A DNA stretch of 64,000 nt from Streptomyces sp. AM 4-1-1 (GTDB taxonomy: Bacteria > Actinomycetota > Actinomycetes > Streptomycetales > Streptomycetaceae), in NCBI RefSeq assembly GCF_029167625.1, contig NZ_CP119145.1, forward strand, positions 4,464,001 through 4,528,000, written 5' to 3'. This document shows, piece by piece, positions 25,264-33,993 of this stretch. The translations under genes and the position numbers were made by a program. The notes beneath the pieces were generated by a model. The model did not search any database. It had not been told where the DNA came from and worked only from the letters and a program-made list of their open reading frames with translations. How positions within the stretch are numbered: the stretch's first letter is position 1; each line of letters starts with the position of its first letter.

Positions 25264-26289
25264 ATGACCACCCCGGCAGCCGACCTCGGCGAAATCGTTC
25301 TCGACCACGGAAGCGGGACCCAGCTCAGCCATGAGCTGGTCTCTCTCATCGTGGAAACCCTCGGCGACGTCTACATCGGCGAGATGGAGGACAGCGCCAT
25401 GCTGCCCTTCCCGGGCGGTCAGATGGCCATGACCACCGACTCGTTCGTCGTCGACCCGCCGTTCTTCGGCAACGGGGACATCGGGAAGATCGCGGTCTGC
25501 GGCACGGTCAACGACCTCGCCGTGGTCGGCTCCAGGCCGTTGTACCTCACGCTCGGCATGATCCTGGAGACCGGGCTGCCGGTCTCGCGGCTGGTGCAGG
25601 TCCTCACCTCCATCAGGGAGACGGCTCGCGAGGCGGGCGTCCAGATCGTGTGCGGGGACACCAAGGTGGTGCGCAAGGGCGAGGCGGACCAGATCTACCT
25701 CAACACCGCCGGGGTCGGCGTGTTCGAGCGGTCGCCGCTGCGCATGCGGAACGTCCGGCCCGGCGACCGGGTCATCCTCAGCGGCCCCATCGGCAACCAC
25801 ACGGTCCACCTGCTGTCGATCCGCGAGGGACTGGGCTTCGAGCAGCGCGTACTCAGCGACTGCGCGCCGGTCAACGGCATGCTGGACGAGCTGTTCGCCG
25901 GTGTCGGCGAGGACGACGTGCACTCGGTGCGCGACGTCACCCGGGGCGGACTGGCGGCCGTGCTGCAGGAATACTCCGAGGCCGTCGGACGCACCATCAG
26001 CATCGACCAGGCCGCCCTGCCGATCCAGTTCGAGACCGTCATGGCGATGGACATGCTCGGGATCAACCCGATCCACTCCGCCAACGAGGGCTGCGTCTGC
26101 CTGTTCGTCGACCCGTCGGCCGAGCAGTCGGTGCTGGACACGCTGCGCTCCCACCGTTACGGCTCGGGCGCGGTGACCATCGGCGAGGTCACCGAACAGG
26201 CCGACGCCCAGGTGCTCCTGCGGGACGCGGACGGTCGCGTCACCGTGGTCGAGGAGCTTCAGGGCGCCGAGCTGCCCCGGCTCTGCTGA
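25264..26289 (+). CDS. hypE: HypE-type carbamoyl dehydratase
   Basis: 341 residues with the AIR-synthase/HypE fold. AMTTDSFVVDPPFFGNGDIG, then KIAVCGTVNDLAVVGSRP form the ATP site; VCGDTKVV and DVTRGGLAAVL are as in HypE. The protein ends LPRLC; in HypE the C-terminal Cys of the PRxC tail is carbamoylated by HypF and dehydrated with ATP to a thiocyanate, so the reactive residue is kept. In hydrogenase maturation the cyanide then goes to iron on HypC-HypD; neither exists here. It sits between a cysteine hydrolase and hypF, co-directional with biosynthetic genes. SelD/ThiL were considered and excluded by the tail. Confidence 0.93.
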   Translation: MTTPAADLGEIVLDHGSGTQLSHELVSLIVETLGDVYIGEMEDSAMLPFPGGQMAMTTDSFVVDPPFFGNGDIGKIAVCGTVNDLAVVGSRPLYLTLGMILETGLPVSRLVQVLTSIRETAREAGVQIVCGDTKVVRKGEADQIYLNTAGVGVFERSPLRMRNVRPGDRVILSGPIGNHTVHLLSIREGLGFEQRVLSDCAPVNGMLDELFAGVGEDDVHSVRDVTRGGLAAVLQEYSEAVGRTISIDQAALPIQFETVMAMDMLGINPIHSANEGCVCLFVDPSAEQSVLDTLRSHRYGSGAVTIGEVTEQADAQVLLRDADGRVTVVEELQGAELPRLC

Positions 26290-26302
26290 CCCCGCCCGGA
26301 TC

Positions 26303-28672
26303 ATGGAAGAGACACCACTCACGAAGCGCCGGAGCATCCGGGTCACCGGCGTGGTCCAGGGCGTCGGCTACCGGCCGTTCGTCTACAAGGCGGCCCACGC
26401 ACTCCAGTTGACCGGATGGGTCCTCAACGATCCGGAAGGCGTGCTGATCGAGGTCACCGGACCGGCCGGTGTGCTCGACGAGTTCGCCGGGCGGCTGAGC
26501 GAGCAGGCACCCCCGCAGGCCCGCGTCACCTCGGTGCGTGTCGAGGAACTGCCACTGCCCGCGAGGCTCCCGGAGAACTTCGTCATCCGGGAGAGCGTGC
26601 GCAGCGGAAGCAAGAGCACCATCGTCCCCGCCGACGGTCACGTCTGCGCGGACTGCCTCGCCGAGATGCGCGACCGTACGGACCGCCGGTACCGCTATCC
26701 GTTCATCAACTGCACGAACTGCGGTCCGCGTTACTCCATCGTGCGGGCGCTGCCGTACGACCGGGCGCAGACCACGATGTCGGCCTTCACCATGTGCCCA
26801 CCGTGCGCCGGGGAGTACGCGGACCCGCTGGACCGGCGCTACCACGCCCAGCCCAACGCGTGCGGGGACTGCGGCCCCGAGCTGCTGCTCGCCGACGCCG
26901 CAGGTGACGTACGGCGCGGTGAGGACGCCCTGTCCGCCGCCGTACGGGCGCTCGTCGGAGGGGGCATCGTCGCCGTCAAGAGCGTCGGCGGCTTCCACCT
27001 GGCCGTCGACGCGCGCGACGCCGGGGCGATCGACCGGCTGCGGGCGGGGAAGCGGCGCGACTCCAAGCCGTTCGCGGTGATGGCGCGCGACCTGGACACC
27101 GTCGCCGGGTTCGCCGAGTTCAGTCCGGCCGAAGCCGGTCTGCTCAGCTCGTCGTCCCGCCCGATCGTCCTGGTGCGCAAACGGCCGGGCGCCCTGCCCG
27201 AGGCCATCGCCCCCCGCAACCCCAATCTCGGGGTCATGCTCCCCTCGGCCCCGCAGCACCACCTGCTGGTGGACAGCGCCGGGCTCGGCGCGCTCGTGAT
27301 GACCAGCGGGAACATCTCCGGTTACCCGATCGCCTACCGCAACGAGGAGGCGCTGGAACACCTCTTCCGGATCGCCGACCTGGTGCTCTACAACGACCGG
27401 GACATCGAGACCAGGGTCGACGACTCGCTGGTGCGGCACTCGGTGCACGCCGGGCTCGACCGGCCGCTGGTCAGCTTTCTGCGCAGGGCGCGTGGTTACG
27501 CCCCGTACCCGGTGGAGGTCGGCGTCGAACTGGTGCCGCTGGTGGCCTACGGCGCCGAGCTGAAGACCACCGTGGCGCTGTCGAGCGGCACGCGCGTCCA
27601 CCTCAGCCAGCACATCGGCGACCTGAAGAACGACGAGACCTGGGAGTCGCACCAGCAGACCGCCCGGCATCTCGCCCACCTCCACGAGCTGACGCCCCGG
27701 CACGCGGCGGTGGACCTCCACCCGCAGTTCCGCGCCACCCGGCTGGCGCTCCAGGAGCGGGGCGGATCGTTCGGAGAGGTGGTCCAGGTGCAGCACCACC
27801 ACGCGCACATGGCCTCCTGCATGGCCGAGAACCGGCTCACCGGGACCACCCTCGGTGTGATCTTCGACGGAGCCGGCTACGGCGAGGACGGCACGACCTG
27901 GGGCGGCGAGTTCCTGCTCGGCACGTACCGCGAGGTCCGCCGTGTCGCCCATCTGCGCACCGTTCCACTGCTCGGGGGCGACCGCGCGGTGCGGGAGCCG
28001 ATCAGGACCGGCTTCGCACTGGCCCTGGACGCCTTCGGCGACACCGATGCCGCCGGTGCCGCCTTCCCGGTGCTGGAAACCCTCGACGACCAGCAACGTC
28101 ACGTCTTCGCGACCATGGCTCGGCGCGGGGTCAACGCCCCGCCGTCGTCCAGCATGGGGCGGCTGTTCGACGCCGTCGCGGCTCTGCTCGACGTCACCAC
28201 GCACGCCGAGTACGAGGCACAGGGGCCGATCGAGCTGGAGGGGCTGCTCGCGCGGGACCTGACGATGTCCGGTCCGGCGGAGCGCTACCGGTTCGGCGGC
28301 GGCACCTCCGCCGGCGCGACGGAGATCGATCCACGCCCCGTGGTGCGGGCCATCGCCGCCGACCTCGCGGCCGGTGCGGACACCGCCACCGTCAGCCGGC
28401 GCTTCCACTCGGGAGTGGTCGACATGGTCGTCGAACGCTGCCGGGCGGTACGGACGGACACGGGCGGTCGGGCGACCGGTCAGGTGGTGCTCTCCGGAGG
28501 CGTCTTCCTCAACGAGTTCCTGCTGGTCAACTGCATGGTGGAGCTGGGCCGCGCGGGGTTCGACGCCTACTGCCAGCAGCAGGTGCCCACCAACGACGGC
28601 GGTATCGCCCTGGGACAGATCATGGTGGCCAACGCCCGGCTGACGGCGGAGAGCGCGGAGCCGGCGCGATGA
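26303..28672 (+). CDS. hypF: HypF-type carbamoyltransferase
   Basis: 789 residues with all four HypF parts in order: acylphosphatase domain (VTGVVQGVGYRPFVYKA), zinc fingers (CADCLAEM, CTNCGPRYS, CPPCAGEY, CGDCGPE), YrdC-like domain (KSVGGFHLAVDA, RAGKRRDSKPFAVMA) and a Kae1-like carbamoyltransferase domain (VQHHHAHMASCMAE, GVIFDGAGYGEDGTTWGGEF, LSGGVFLNE, PTNDGGIALGQ). The family turns carbamoyl phosphate and ATP into carbamoyl-AMP and loads HypE. Length and motifs argue against decay. It follows hypE by 13 bp and overlaps the ATP-grasp gene by 4 bp. Confidence 0.95.
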   Translation: MEETPLTKRRSIRVTGVVQGVGYRPFVYKAAHALQLTGWVLNDPEGVLIEVTGPAGVLDEFAGRLSEQAPPQARVTSVRVEELPLPARLPENFVIRESVRSGSKSTIVPADGHVCADCLAEMRDRTDRRYRYPFINCTNCGPRYSIVRALPYDRAQTTMSAFTMCPPCAGEYADPLDRRYHAQPNACGDCGPELLLADAAGDVRRGEDALSAAVRALVGGGIVAVKSVGGFHLAVDARDAGAIDRLRAGKRRDSKPFAVMARDLDTVAGFAEFSPAEAGLLSSSSRPIVLVRKRPGALPEAIAPRNPNLGVMLPSAPQHHLLVDSAGLGALVMTSGNISGYPIAYRNEEALEHLFRIADLVLYNDRDIETRVDDSLVRHSVHAGLDRPLVSFLRRARGYAPYPVEVGVELVPLVAYGAELKTTVALSSGTRVHLSQHIGDLKNDETWESHQQTARHLAHLHELTPRHAAVDLHPQFRATRLALQERGGSFGEVVQVQHHHAHMASCMAENRLTGTTLGVIFDGAGYGEDGTTWGGEFLLGTYREVRRVAHLRTVPLLGGDRAVREPIRTGFALALDAFGDTDAAGAAFPVLETLDDQQRHVFATMARRGVNAPPSSSMGRLFDAVAALLDVTTHAEYEAQGPIELEGLLARDLTMSGPAERYRFGGGTSAGATEIDPRPVVRAIAADLAAGADTATVSRRFHSGVVDMVVERCRAVRTDTGGRATGQVVLSGGVFLNEFLLVNCMVELGRAGFDAYCQQQVPTNDGGIALGQIMVANARLTAESAEPAR

Positions 28673-29949
28673 CACGACCGCACGGGCACATCGTCGTCCT
28701 GCACCGCTGGCGCGACCGGCACGCCCACTACGCCGACTACCTGGACCACGACGCCTACCGGGTCAGTTACGTGACGACCCGGCTCGGCCTGGCCTCCGTC
28801 CCGGCCGCCGCGGCCGCAGTCGCCGAGGTCTCCGCCACCGACTCGCTGGCCGAGACCACGGCCGCGGTGGCCGCACTGGCCGAACGGCTCGGTCCGGTAC
28901 GGCGCCTGGTGGCCCTCAACGAGGGCGACCTCGACACGGCCGCGGCGCTGCGGGCCGGGTTCGCCCTGCCCGGCCAGTCCGCCCAGGAGCTGGAGCGGTT
29001 CCGGGACAAGCTCACGATGGTCACCCTGGTGGACCGGGCGGGGATCGCGGTCCCCCGCTACGGCGACGCGGTGAGCCGGGAGTCCGTACGGGAGTTCGCC
29101 CGGAGCAACGGCTGGCCGGTGGTGGTCAAGCCGCGCCGCGGCACCGCGAGCCGTGGTGTGGCGGTACTGCGCGGCCCGGCCGACCTGGACGCGTCCGCGC
29201 TGTTCGACGGGGCATCCTCCGAGTCCCGCATCGCGCAGTCCTTCGTCGCCGATCCCGTCTTCCACGTCGACGGGCTGTGGACCGGGTCCGCACTGGGGCC
29301 GTGGCGCGCGTCGCGTTACGTCAACAGTTGCCACGACTTCACCGAAGGGGCCTTCCTCGGCTCGGTCGAGGTCGACGAACCCGAACTGCTGCCCCCGCTC
29401 GCGGACTTCACCGCGGCCGTCGGCGAGGCCCTGGGGGAGGGGCGGCCCTGGGTCTTTCATCTGGAGGTGTTCGTGGGCTCCGGTGAGGACGGCGCCCCAC
29501 GGCTCACATTCCTGGAGGCCGGGGCCCGGGTGGGAGGCGGCGAGATCCCCTTCGTCTGGCGGGAGGTCCACGGCCTGGACCTGATGGCCGCCGCCGCGGA
29601 CATCCAGATGGACCGCCCGCCGGCCGTGCCCGCCACCGGCTCCGCTCCCGGAGGCACGGCCGGATGGCTGTTGCTGCCCATGCCCGTTCCGGCGCCCTGC
29701 CGGGTGGTCGAGGTGACCCGGGTGCCGGACCTCACCGGCCCGGAGTCCGGCCCGTACGCGCGGGTGGTGCCCGAGCCGGGCACCGTGATCCCGCGGACCG
29801 GTGGCTACGAGCACGTCGCCGCCCGCTTCCGGTTCCGCGGCTCCTCCAGCCGCGAGGTGGAGGCGGCGATCGAGAAGACCGCCGGGGCCTTCACCGTCCG
29901 TTGCGAGTCCCTGCCGGTCCCAGCACCACAACCAGCGAAGGAAATGTGA
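28669..29949 (+). CDS. ATP-grasp carboxylate-amine ligase
   Basis: 426 residues of the L-amino-acid ligase/BacD-like ATP-grasp class, forming amide bonds through acyl-phosphates. RDKLTMVTLVDRAGIAVPRY and WPVVVKPRRGTASRGVAVL hold the nucleotide-binding lysines; LTFLEAGARVGGGEIP is the Mg-binding segment, with Glu then Gly-Gly instead of the more usual E-N-R. Its start overlaps the hypF stop (ATGA). With no NRPS modules in the block, this is a likely peptide-bond-forming step. Substrates unknown. Confidence 0.88.
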   Translation: MTRPHGHIVVLHRWRDRHAHYADYLDHDAYRVSYVTTRLGLASVPAAAAAVAEVSATDSLAETTAAVAALAERLGPVRRLVALNEGDLDTAAALRAGFALPGQSAQELERFRDKLTMVTLVDRAGIAVPRYGDAVSRESVREFARSNGWPVVVKPRRGTASRGVAVLRGPADLDASALFDGASSESRIAQSFVADPVFHVDGLWTGSALGPWRASRYVNSCHDFTEGAFLGSVEVDEPELLPPLADFTAAVGEALGEGRPWVFHLEVFVGSGEDGAPRLTFLEAGARVGGGEIPFVWREVHGLDLMAAAADIQMDRPPAVPATGSAPGGTAGWLLLPMPVPAPCRVVEVTRVPDLTGPESGPYARVVPEPGTVIPRTGGYEHVAARFRFRGSSSREVEAAIEKTAGAFTVRCESLPVPAPQPAKEM

Positions 29950-29956
29950 GCGTCCG

Positions 29957-32590
29957 ATGAGTGAGCCCAGGAGCCATCTCATAGTGGTGGGCAGCCGGTT
30001 GAAGGCGTACCGCGAGTACGCGATGGCCTCCCTGGCCCGGCGGTACGACATCGCTCTGGTGACCTCGCAGGAGGTCACCTGGGAGAAGTCGTACGTCTCC
30101 GCCTACCGGACGGCCGACACCACCGACGCCCACGCCCTGCGCGGCGCGGTCGAGGACCTCCTCACCGTGACACCCGCCGGAACCGGACTGTTCACCTGGG
30201 ACGAGCTGTCCCTGATCGCCACCTCCGAGGTGGCCGAACAGCTCGGCCTGCGGCATCTGTCCGCGTCGGCCGCCACCGCCTGCCGCGACAAGTACGCCGC
30301 CCGAGGGCTGCTGGACCGGGCCGGACTGCCGGGCGTGCGGCACCGCCTGGCGCACTCCGTCGAGGAGGCGTCCGCCGCGGCCGCCGCGATCGGCTACCCC
30401 GTGGTGCTCAAGCCGCGCTCACTGGCGGGCAGCATGGGCGTCACCGTGGCACGCGACGCCGCCGAACTGCGGGACGCCTACGCCGCGGTCGTCCGCACGA
30501 CGTTCCCGGGAATCCGTACCGAGGCCGGCGTACTGGTCGAGGAGTACCTCCAGGGCCCCGAGATCAGCGTCGACAGCTGTGTGGTCGACGGCGAGGCCGA
30601 ACCGGTCTTCGTCGCCCGCAAACGCCTCGGCTTCCATCCCGCCTTCGAGGAGGTCGGCCACCTGGTCGGCCCGTGGCGCCACGAGCCGTGGGCCGCCGAG
30701 GTGGAGGACCTGGTCAAGGCGGCACACCGGGCGCTCGGCGTCGAGCTGGGCCTCACCCACACCGAGATCCGGCTGACCCCCTCCGGCTGCCGGCTGATCG
30801 AGCTCAACGGCCGTCTCGGCGGTGACCTCATCCCGCACCTGGGCGCACTGGCCACCGGGATCGACCTGCCGTCGGCCGGTGCCGCGCTGGCGTCCGGGGC
30901 GCGGCCCGACCTCGCCGCGGCCCACGACCGCTGGGCGGAGGTCCGCTTCCTCTACCCCGCGCACGACGGCGTCCTGGAGCGGCTGGAGCTGGGCGGAGCG
31001 GCCGAGGTGCCGGGGGTGGCGGAGATCATCACCCTGGCCGGACCCGGTGACGAACTGCTGCTGCCGCCGCAGGCCCTCACCCCGCGTACCGCCGCGGTGA
31101 TCGTCGTGGGCGACGACGCGGCCGGATGCACCGCGGCCCTGGACCGCGCCGAGGCGGAGGTGGTCCCGGTGCTCCGCGGCTCCGCGCTGGACGGACTGGG
31201 AGCGCTGCTGGAGAACCCGGTCACCCGCCGCTACCTGGCGCTGGAGAACGGCCTGGAGAACATGGTCGTTCCCGAGCTGCGCAACGACTGGAACAGCTAC
31301 GGAGCGGGGGGCGGAAAGGCCCTGAACCGGCCGGTGTTCCTGGCGACCGCGGACCGGCTCGGCCTGGAGGCCGACCTCAACGGACTGTTCGAGCTGCTGA
31401 CGACCATCCCCGACCGGCTCTTCGGCGGTGACCGCCGGGCGTTCGCCGAAGCCGTGGGCATGACGCCCACGCAGATCGACCTGGTGACGCGCGGCGCGGG
31501 CCTGCGGATGCCCGCGATGTCCCGGGCCGACATGTACCGCGAGCCGGGCGGGTTCAAGCTGATGGAACTCAACACCGGCAGCTCGCTGGGTGGTTGGCAG
31601 ATGGGGGAGTTCTCCCGGCCGGCCGGCCGCAACAAGGCGTTCCGCGACTTCACCGACTCCGAGGGTCTGGTCCACCCGGACCCCGTCGGACGGATCGCCG
31701 ACGTCCTGCGCGCCGAGGCGGCCGACGCGGGCTTCGAACTCCCGGCCCGTCCGGTGCTGGCCCTGACCGAGTGGCCCGACGGCTACGACCACACCAAGCC
31801 CTGGCTGGACTTCGTGGTGCCCGACTGGCTGCGGCACGGGTTCGACACCGTCGTGTGCAGCCTCGCGGAGTTCGACTACCGCGACGGCGTGCCGTACATC
31901 CACGGCCGCAAGGTGGACGTGGTCTACCGGATCTTCCTGCCCGGCGAAATGGCCGACGAGCAGCGCAGCCACGACCTGGTCGACCCGCTCCTGGACGCCG
32001 TCGGACAGGGGCACACCTTCCTGTTCGCCGGACTCGACTGCGAGCTGTACGGCAACAAGGGCAGCCTCGCGATGCTCAGCGACGAGCGCAACCGCGACGC
32101 CTTCACCGCCGCCGAGCACGGACTGATCGACCGCATCCTGCCGTGGACCCGCTTCCTGCGGGACGAGTCCGTGCGGCGTGACGACGCGGACGTCGATCTG
32201 CTGCCGTATGTACTGGCCCACAAGGACCGGCTCGCGCTGAAGCCCACCCTGCTGTACGGCGGTGTCGGTGTCGTCCCCGGCTGGTCGGTGGACCAGGAGG
32301 AGTGGGAGAGGCACGTGCGCGGCGCGGTGGACGGCCCGTACGTGGTCCAGGAACGCGTGCTGCCGGTCGCCGAACGGTTCGTCGCCGAGGACGGCCGTGG
32401 ATTCGAGCGGATGGTGGTCGCCTACGGCGTGCTCATGGTCGGCGGCGCGTACGCCGGCATGCTGGTGCGCGGTACCCCCGACCCCCGGGTCGGCATCGTC
32501 AGCATGTCCAACGGCGCCCAGATCGGCTGCTGTTACCACATCGAGGACGACGCCGCGGGCGCCGAGGCGGTCGCCGGGGTCCAGGAGTGA
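29957..32590 (+). CDS. Fusion of ATP-grasp ligase and circularly permuted ATP-grasp
   Basis: 877 residues. Residues 1 to about 405 are a second carboxylate-amine ligase: RDKYAARGLLDRAGLPG, YPVVLKPRSLAGSMGVTV (near 150) and RLIELNGRLGGDLIPH. Residues about 415-877 resemble circularly permuted ATP-grasp enzymes related to glutathionylspermidine synthase: FKLMELNTGSSLGGWQM (near 535) comes before LALKPTLLYGGVGVVPG and YVVQERV, the reverse of the normal order. The two halves likely catalyse successive ligations. ATG 29957 follows AAGGAAA at 29938-29944. It overlaps the transporter start (GTGA). I know of no characterised protein with exactly this fusion. Confidence 0.85.
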   Translation: MSEPRSHLIVVGSRLKAYREYAMASLARRYDIALVTSQEVTWEKSYVSAYRTADTTDAHALRGAVEDLLTVTPAGTGLFTWDELSLIATSEVAEQLGLRHLSASAATACRDKYAARGLLDRAGLPGVRHRLAHSVEEASAAAAAIGYPVVLKPRSLAGSMGVTVARDAAELRDAYAAVVRTTFPGIRTEAGVLVEEYLQGPEISVDSCVVDGEAEPVFVARKRLGFHPAFEEVGHLVGPWRHEPWAAEVEDLVKAAHRALGVELGLTHTEIRLTPSGCRLIELNGRLGGDLIPHLGALATGIDLPSAGAALASGARPDLAAAHDRWAEVRFLYPAHDGVLERLELGGAAEVPGVAEIITLAGPGDELLLPPQALTPRTAAVIVVGDDAAGCTAALDRAEAEVVPVLRGSALDGLGALLENPVTRRYLALENGLENMVVPELRNDWNSYGAGGGKALNRPVFLATADRLGLEADLNGLFELLTTIPDRLFGGDRRAFAEAVGMTPTQIDLVTRGAGLRMPAMSRADMYREPGGFKLMELNTGSSLGGWQMGEFSRPAGRNKAFRDFTDSEGLVHPDPVGRIADVLRAEAADAGFELPARPVLALTEWPDGYDHTKPWLDFVVPDWLRHGFDTVVCSLAEFDYRDGVPYIHGRKVDVVYRIFLPGEMADEQRSHDLVDPLLDAVGQGHTFLFAGLDCELYGNKGSLAMLSDERNRDAFTAAEHGLIDRILPWTRFLRDESVRRDDADVDLLPYVLAHKDRLALKPTLLYGGVGVVPGWSVDQEEWERHVRGAVDGPYVVQERVLPVAERFVAEDGRGFERMVVAYGVLMVGGAYAGMLVRGTPDPRVGIVSMSNGAQIGCCYHIEDDAAGAEAVAGVQE

Positions 32591-33921
32591 CGGAGTCGAC
32601 GGACGGGACCGGCGTGAGGTCCGGACGGTTCGGCGGGCTGTGGCGCGACCGGGAGTTCCTCAAGCTGTGGACCGGCGAGTCCGTCTCGCAGATGGGCGCC
32701 CAGATCACTCAACTGGCGCTGCCGCTCGCCGCCGTCTACCAGTTCGAGGCGTCGTCGTCCCAGCTGGGACTGCTGAACGCGGCGAGCTTCGCACCCTTCC
32801 TCGGCGCCACGCTCTTCATCGGGGTCTGGGTCGACCGGCGCCGCCGTCTGCCGTTGATGATCTGGAGCAACGTCGGACGTGCCCTGCTGGTGGGCAGTGT
32901 GCCGCTGTGCGCGGCGCTGGACGTGCTGAGCATCGGATACCTGTACGTCGTGGCGCTGCTCATCGGCGTGCTCACCGTGCTCTTCGACGTCTCCTACCAG
33001 TCCTATCTCCCCTCGCTGATCAGACGCGAGCAGTTGGTGGAGGGCAACAGCAAGCTCCAGGCCACCAGTTCGCTGGCCCAGATCGGCGGCCCCGGACTGG
33101 CCGGTCTGCTGGTCGGCTGGCTCACCGCCCCGGTCGCGCTGCTGGCCAACGCGTTCGGCTACGTGGTGTCCGTCGCCGGTCTGCTGGCGATCCGCCGCCC
33201 CGAGCCCGCCCCGGCCGTGCCCGTACAGCGCGTCTCCACCGCGCGCGGAATCGCGGAGGGCCTGCGGATGGTGTTCCGCAACGCGCCCATCCGGGCGATC
33301 GCCCTGGAGGCCGGGACGTACAACCTGTGCTGGATGTCGCTGCAGACGCTGTTCGTGCTCTACGCCGCGCGGGAACTCGGCATGGGGCCGGCCACCATCG
33401 GCCTCGTCCTCGGGATCGGAGCGGTCGGCTCACTGGTGGGCGCGGTCTGCGCGAGCCGGCTCAAGGACCGGCTGGGACTGGGCCGGGCGGTCATCGCCGA
33501 ACTGGTGCTCTGCTGCGCCGCGCCCGTGCTGGTGCCGCTGGCGCCCGGCGCCGGCCCGCTGTCGTACACCATGTACGTCACCGCCTTCGCCTGCTGCGGC
33601 ATCGGCTCGACCATGTCGACCATCCATGTGGTGAGCCTGCGCCAGGTGATCACACCGGACCATCTGCTCGGCCGGGTCAACGCCGGCTGCCGGTTCATCG
33701 CCTGGGGGCCGCTGCCGCTGGGCGCGCTGATCGGCGGGTACCTCGGCGACGCCGTGGGGCTGCGCCCCGCCCTGTACATCACGGCGTTCGGATTCCTCTT
33801 CGCCCTGCTGTGGGTGGTGTTCTCACCCGTCCCGGCGCTGAAGGACTTCCCAGCGGGACCACCGCCGGAGCCCACCACCACGGCCTCCGGGCCTCCGTCC
33901 GACACCGGGGCCACCGACTAG
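32587..33921 (+). CDS. MFS exporter
   Basis: 444 residues from GTG 32587, overlapping the ligase stop. About twelve hydrophobic segments; LWRDREFLKLWTGESVSQMGAQIT and FIGVWVDRRRRLPLMIWSN match the MFS_3 (EntS-like) exporter group. A Pro/Thr/Ser-rich tail ends the protein. It is probably the export and self-protection step for the block's product (inference from position). Confidence 0.88.
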   Translation: MTESTDGTGVRSGRFGGLWRDREFLKLWTGESVSQMGAQITQLALPLAAVYQFEASSSQLGLLNAASFAPFLGATLFIGVWVDRRRRLPLMIWSNVGRALLVGSVPLCAALDVLSIGYLYVVALLIGVLTVLFDVSYQSYLPSLIRREQLVEGNSKLQATSSLAQIGGPGLAGLLVGWLTAPVALLANAFGYVVSVAGLLAIRRPEPAPAVPVQRVSTARGIAEGLRMVFRNAPIRAIALEAGTYNLCWMSLQTLFVLYAARELGMGPATIGLVLGIGAVGSLVGAVCASRLKDRLGLGRAVIAELVLCCAAPVLVPLAPGAGPLSYTMYVTAFACCGIGSTMSTIHVVSLRQVITPDHLLGRVNAGCRFIAWGPLPLGALIGGYLGDAVGLRPALYITAFGFLFALLWVVFSPVPALKDFPAGPPPEPTTTASGPPSDTGATD

Positions 33922-33993
33922 GAGCACCCCTTCCGGCGCTCCCCCTGCCCACCGCCCATGCCGTCGTCCGCCCTATCGCGTAGGAGATCACTC

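Noticed and set aside
25264..26289. Selenophosphate synthase, ThiL or PurM
   Set aside because: The LPRLC C-terminus and the DVTRGGLAA and CGDTKVV contexts with hypF adjacent identify HypE.
25264..28672. A hydrogenase maturation operon
   Set aside because: No hydrogenase subunits and no HypA-D in the window; both neighbours and overlaps are biosynthetic genes.
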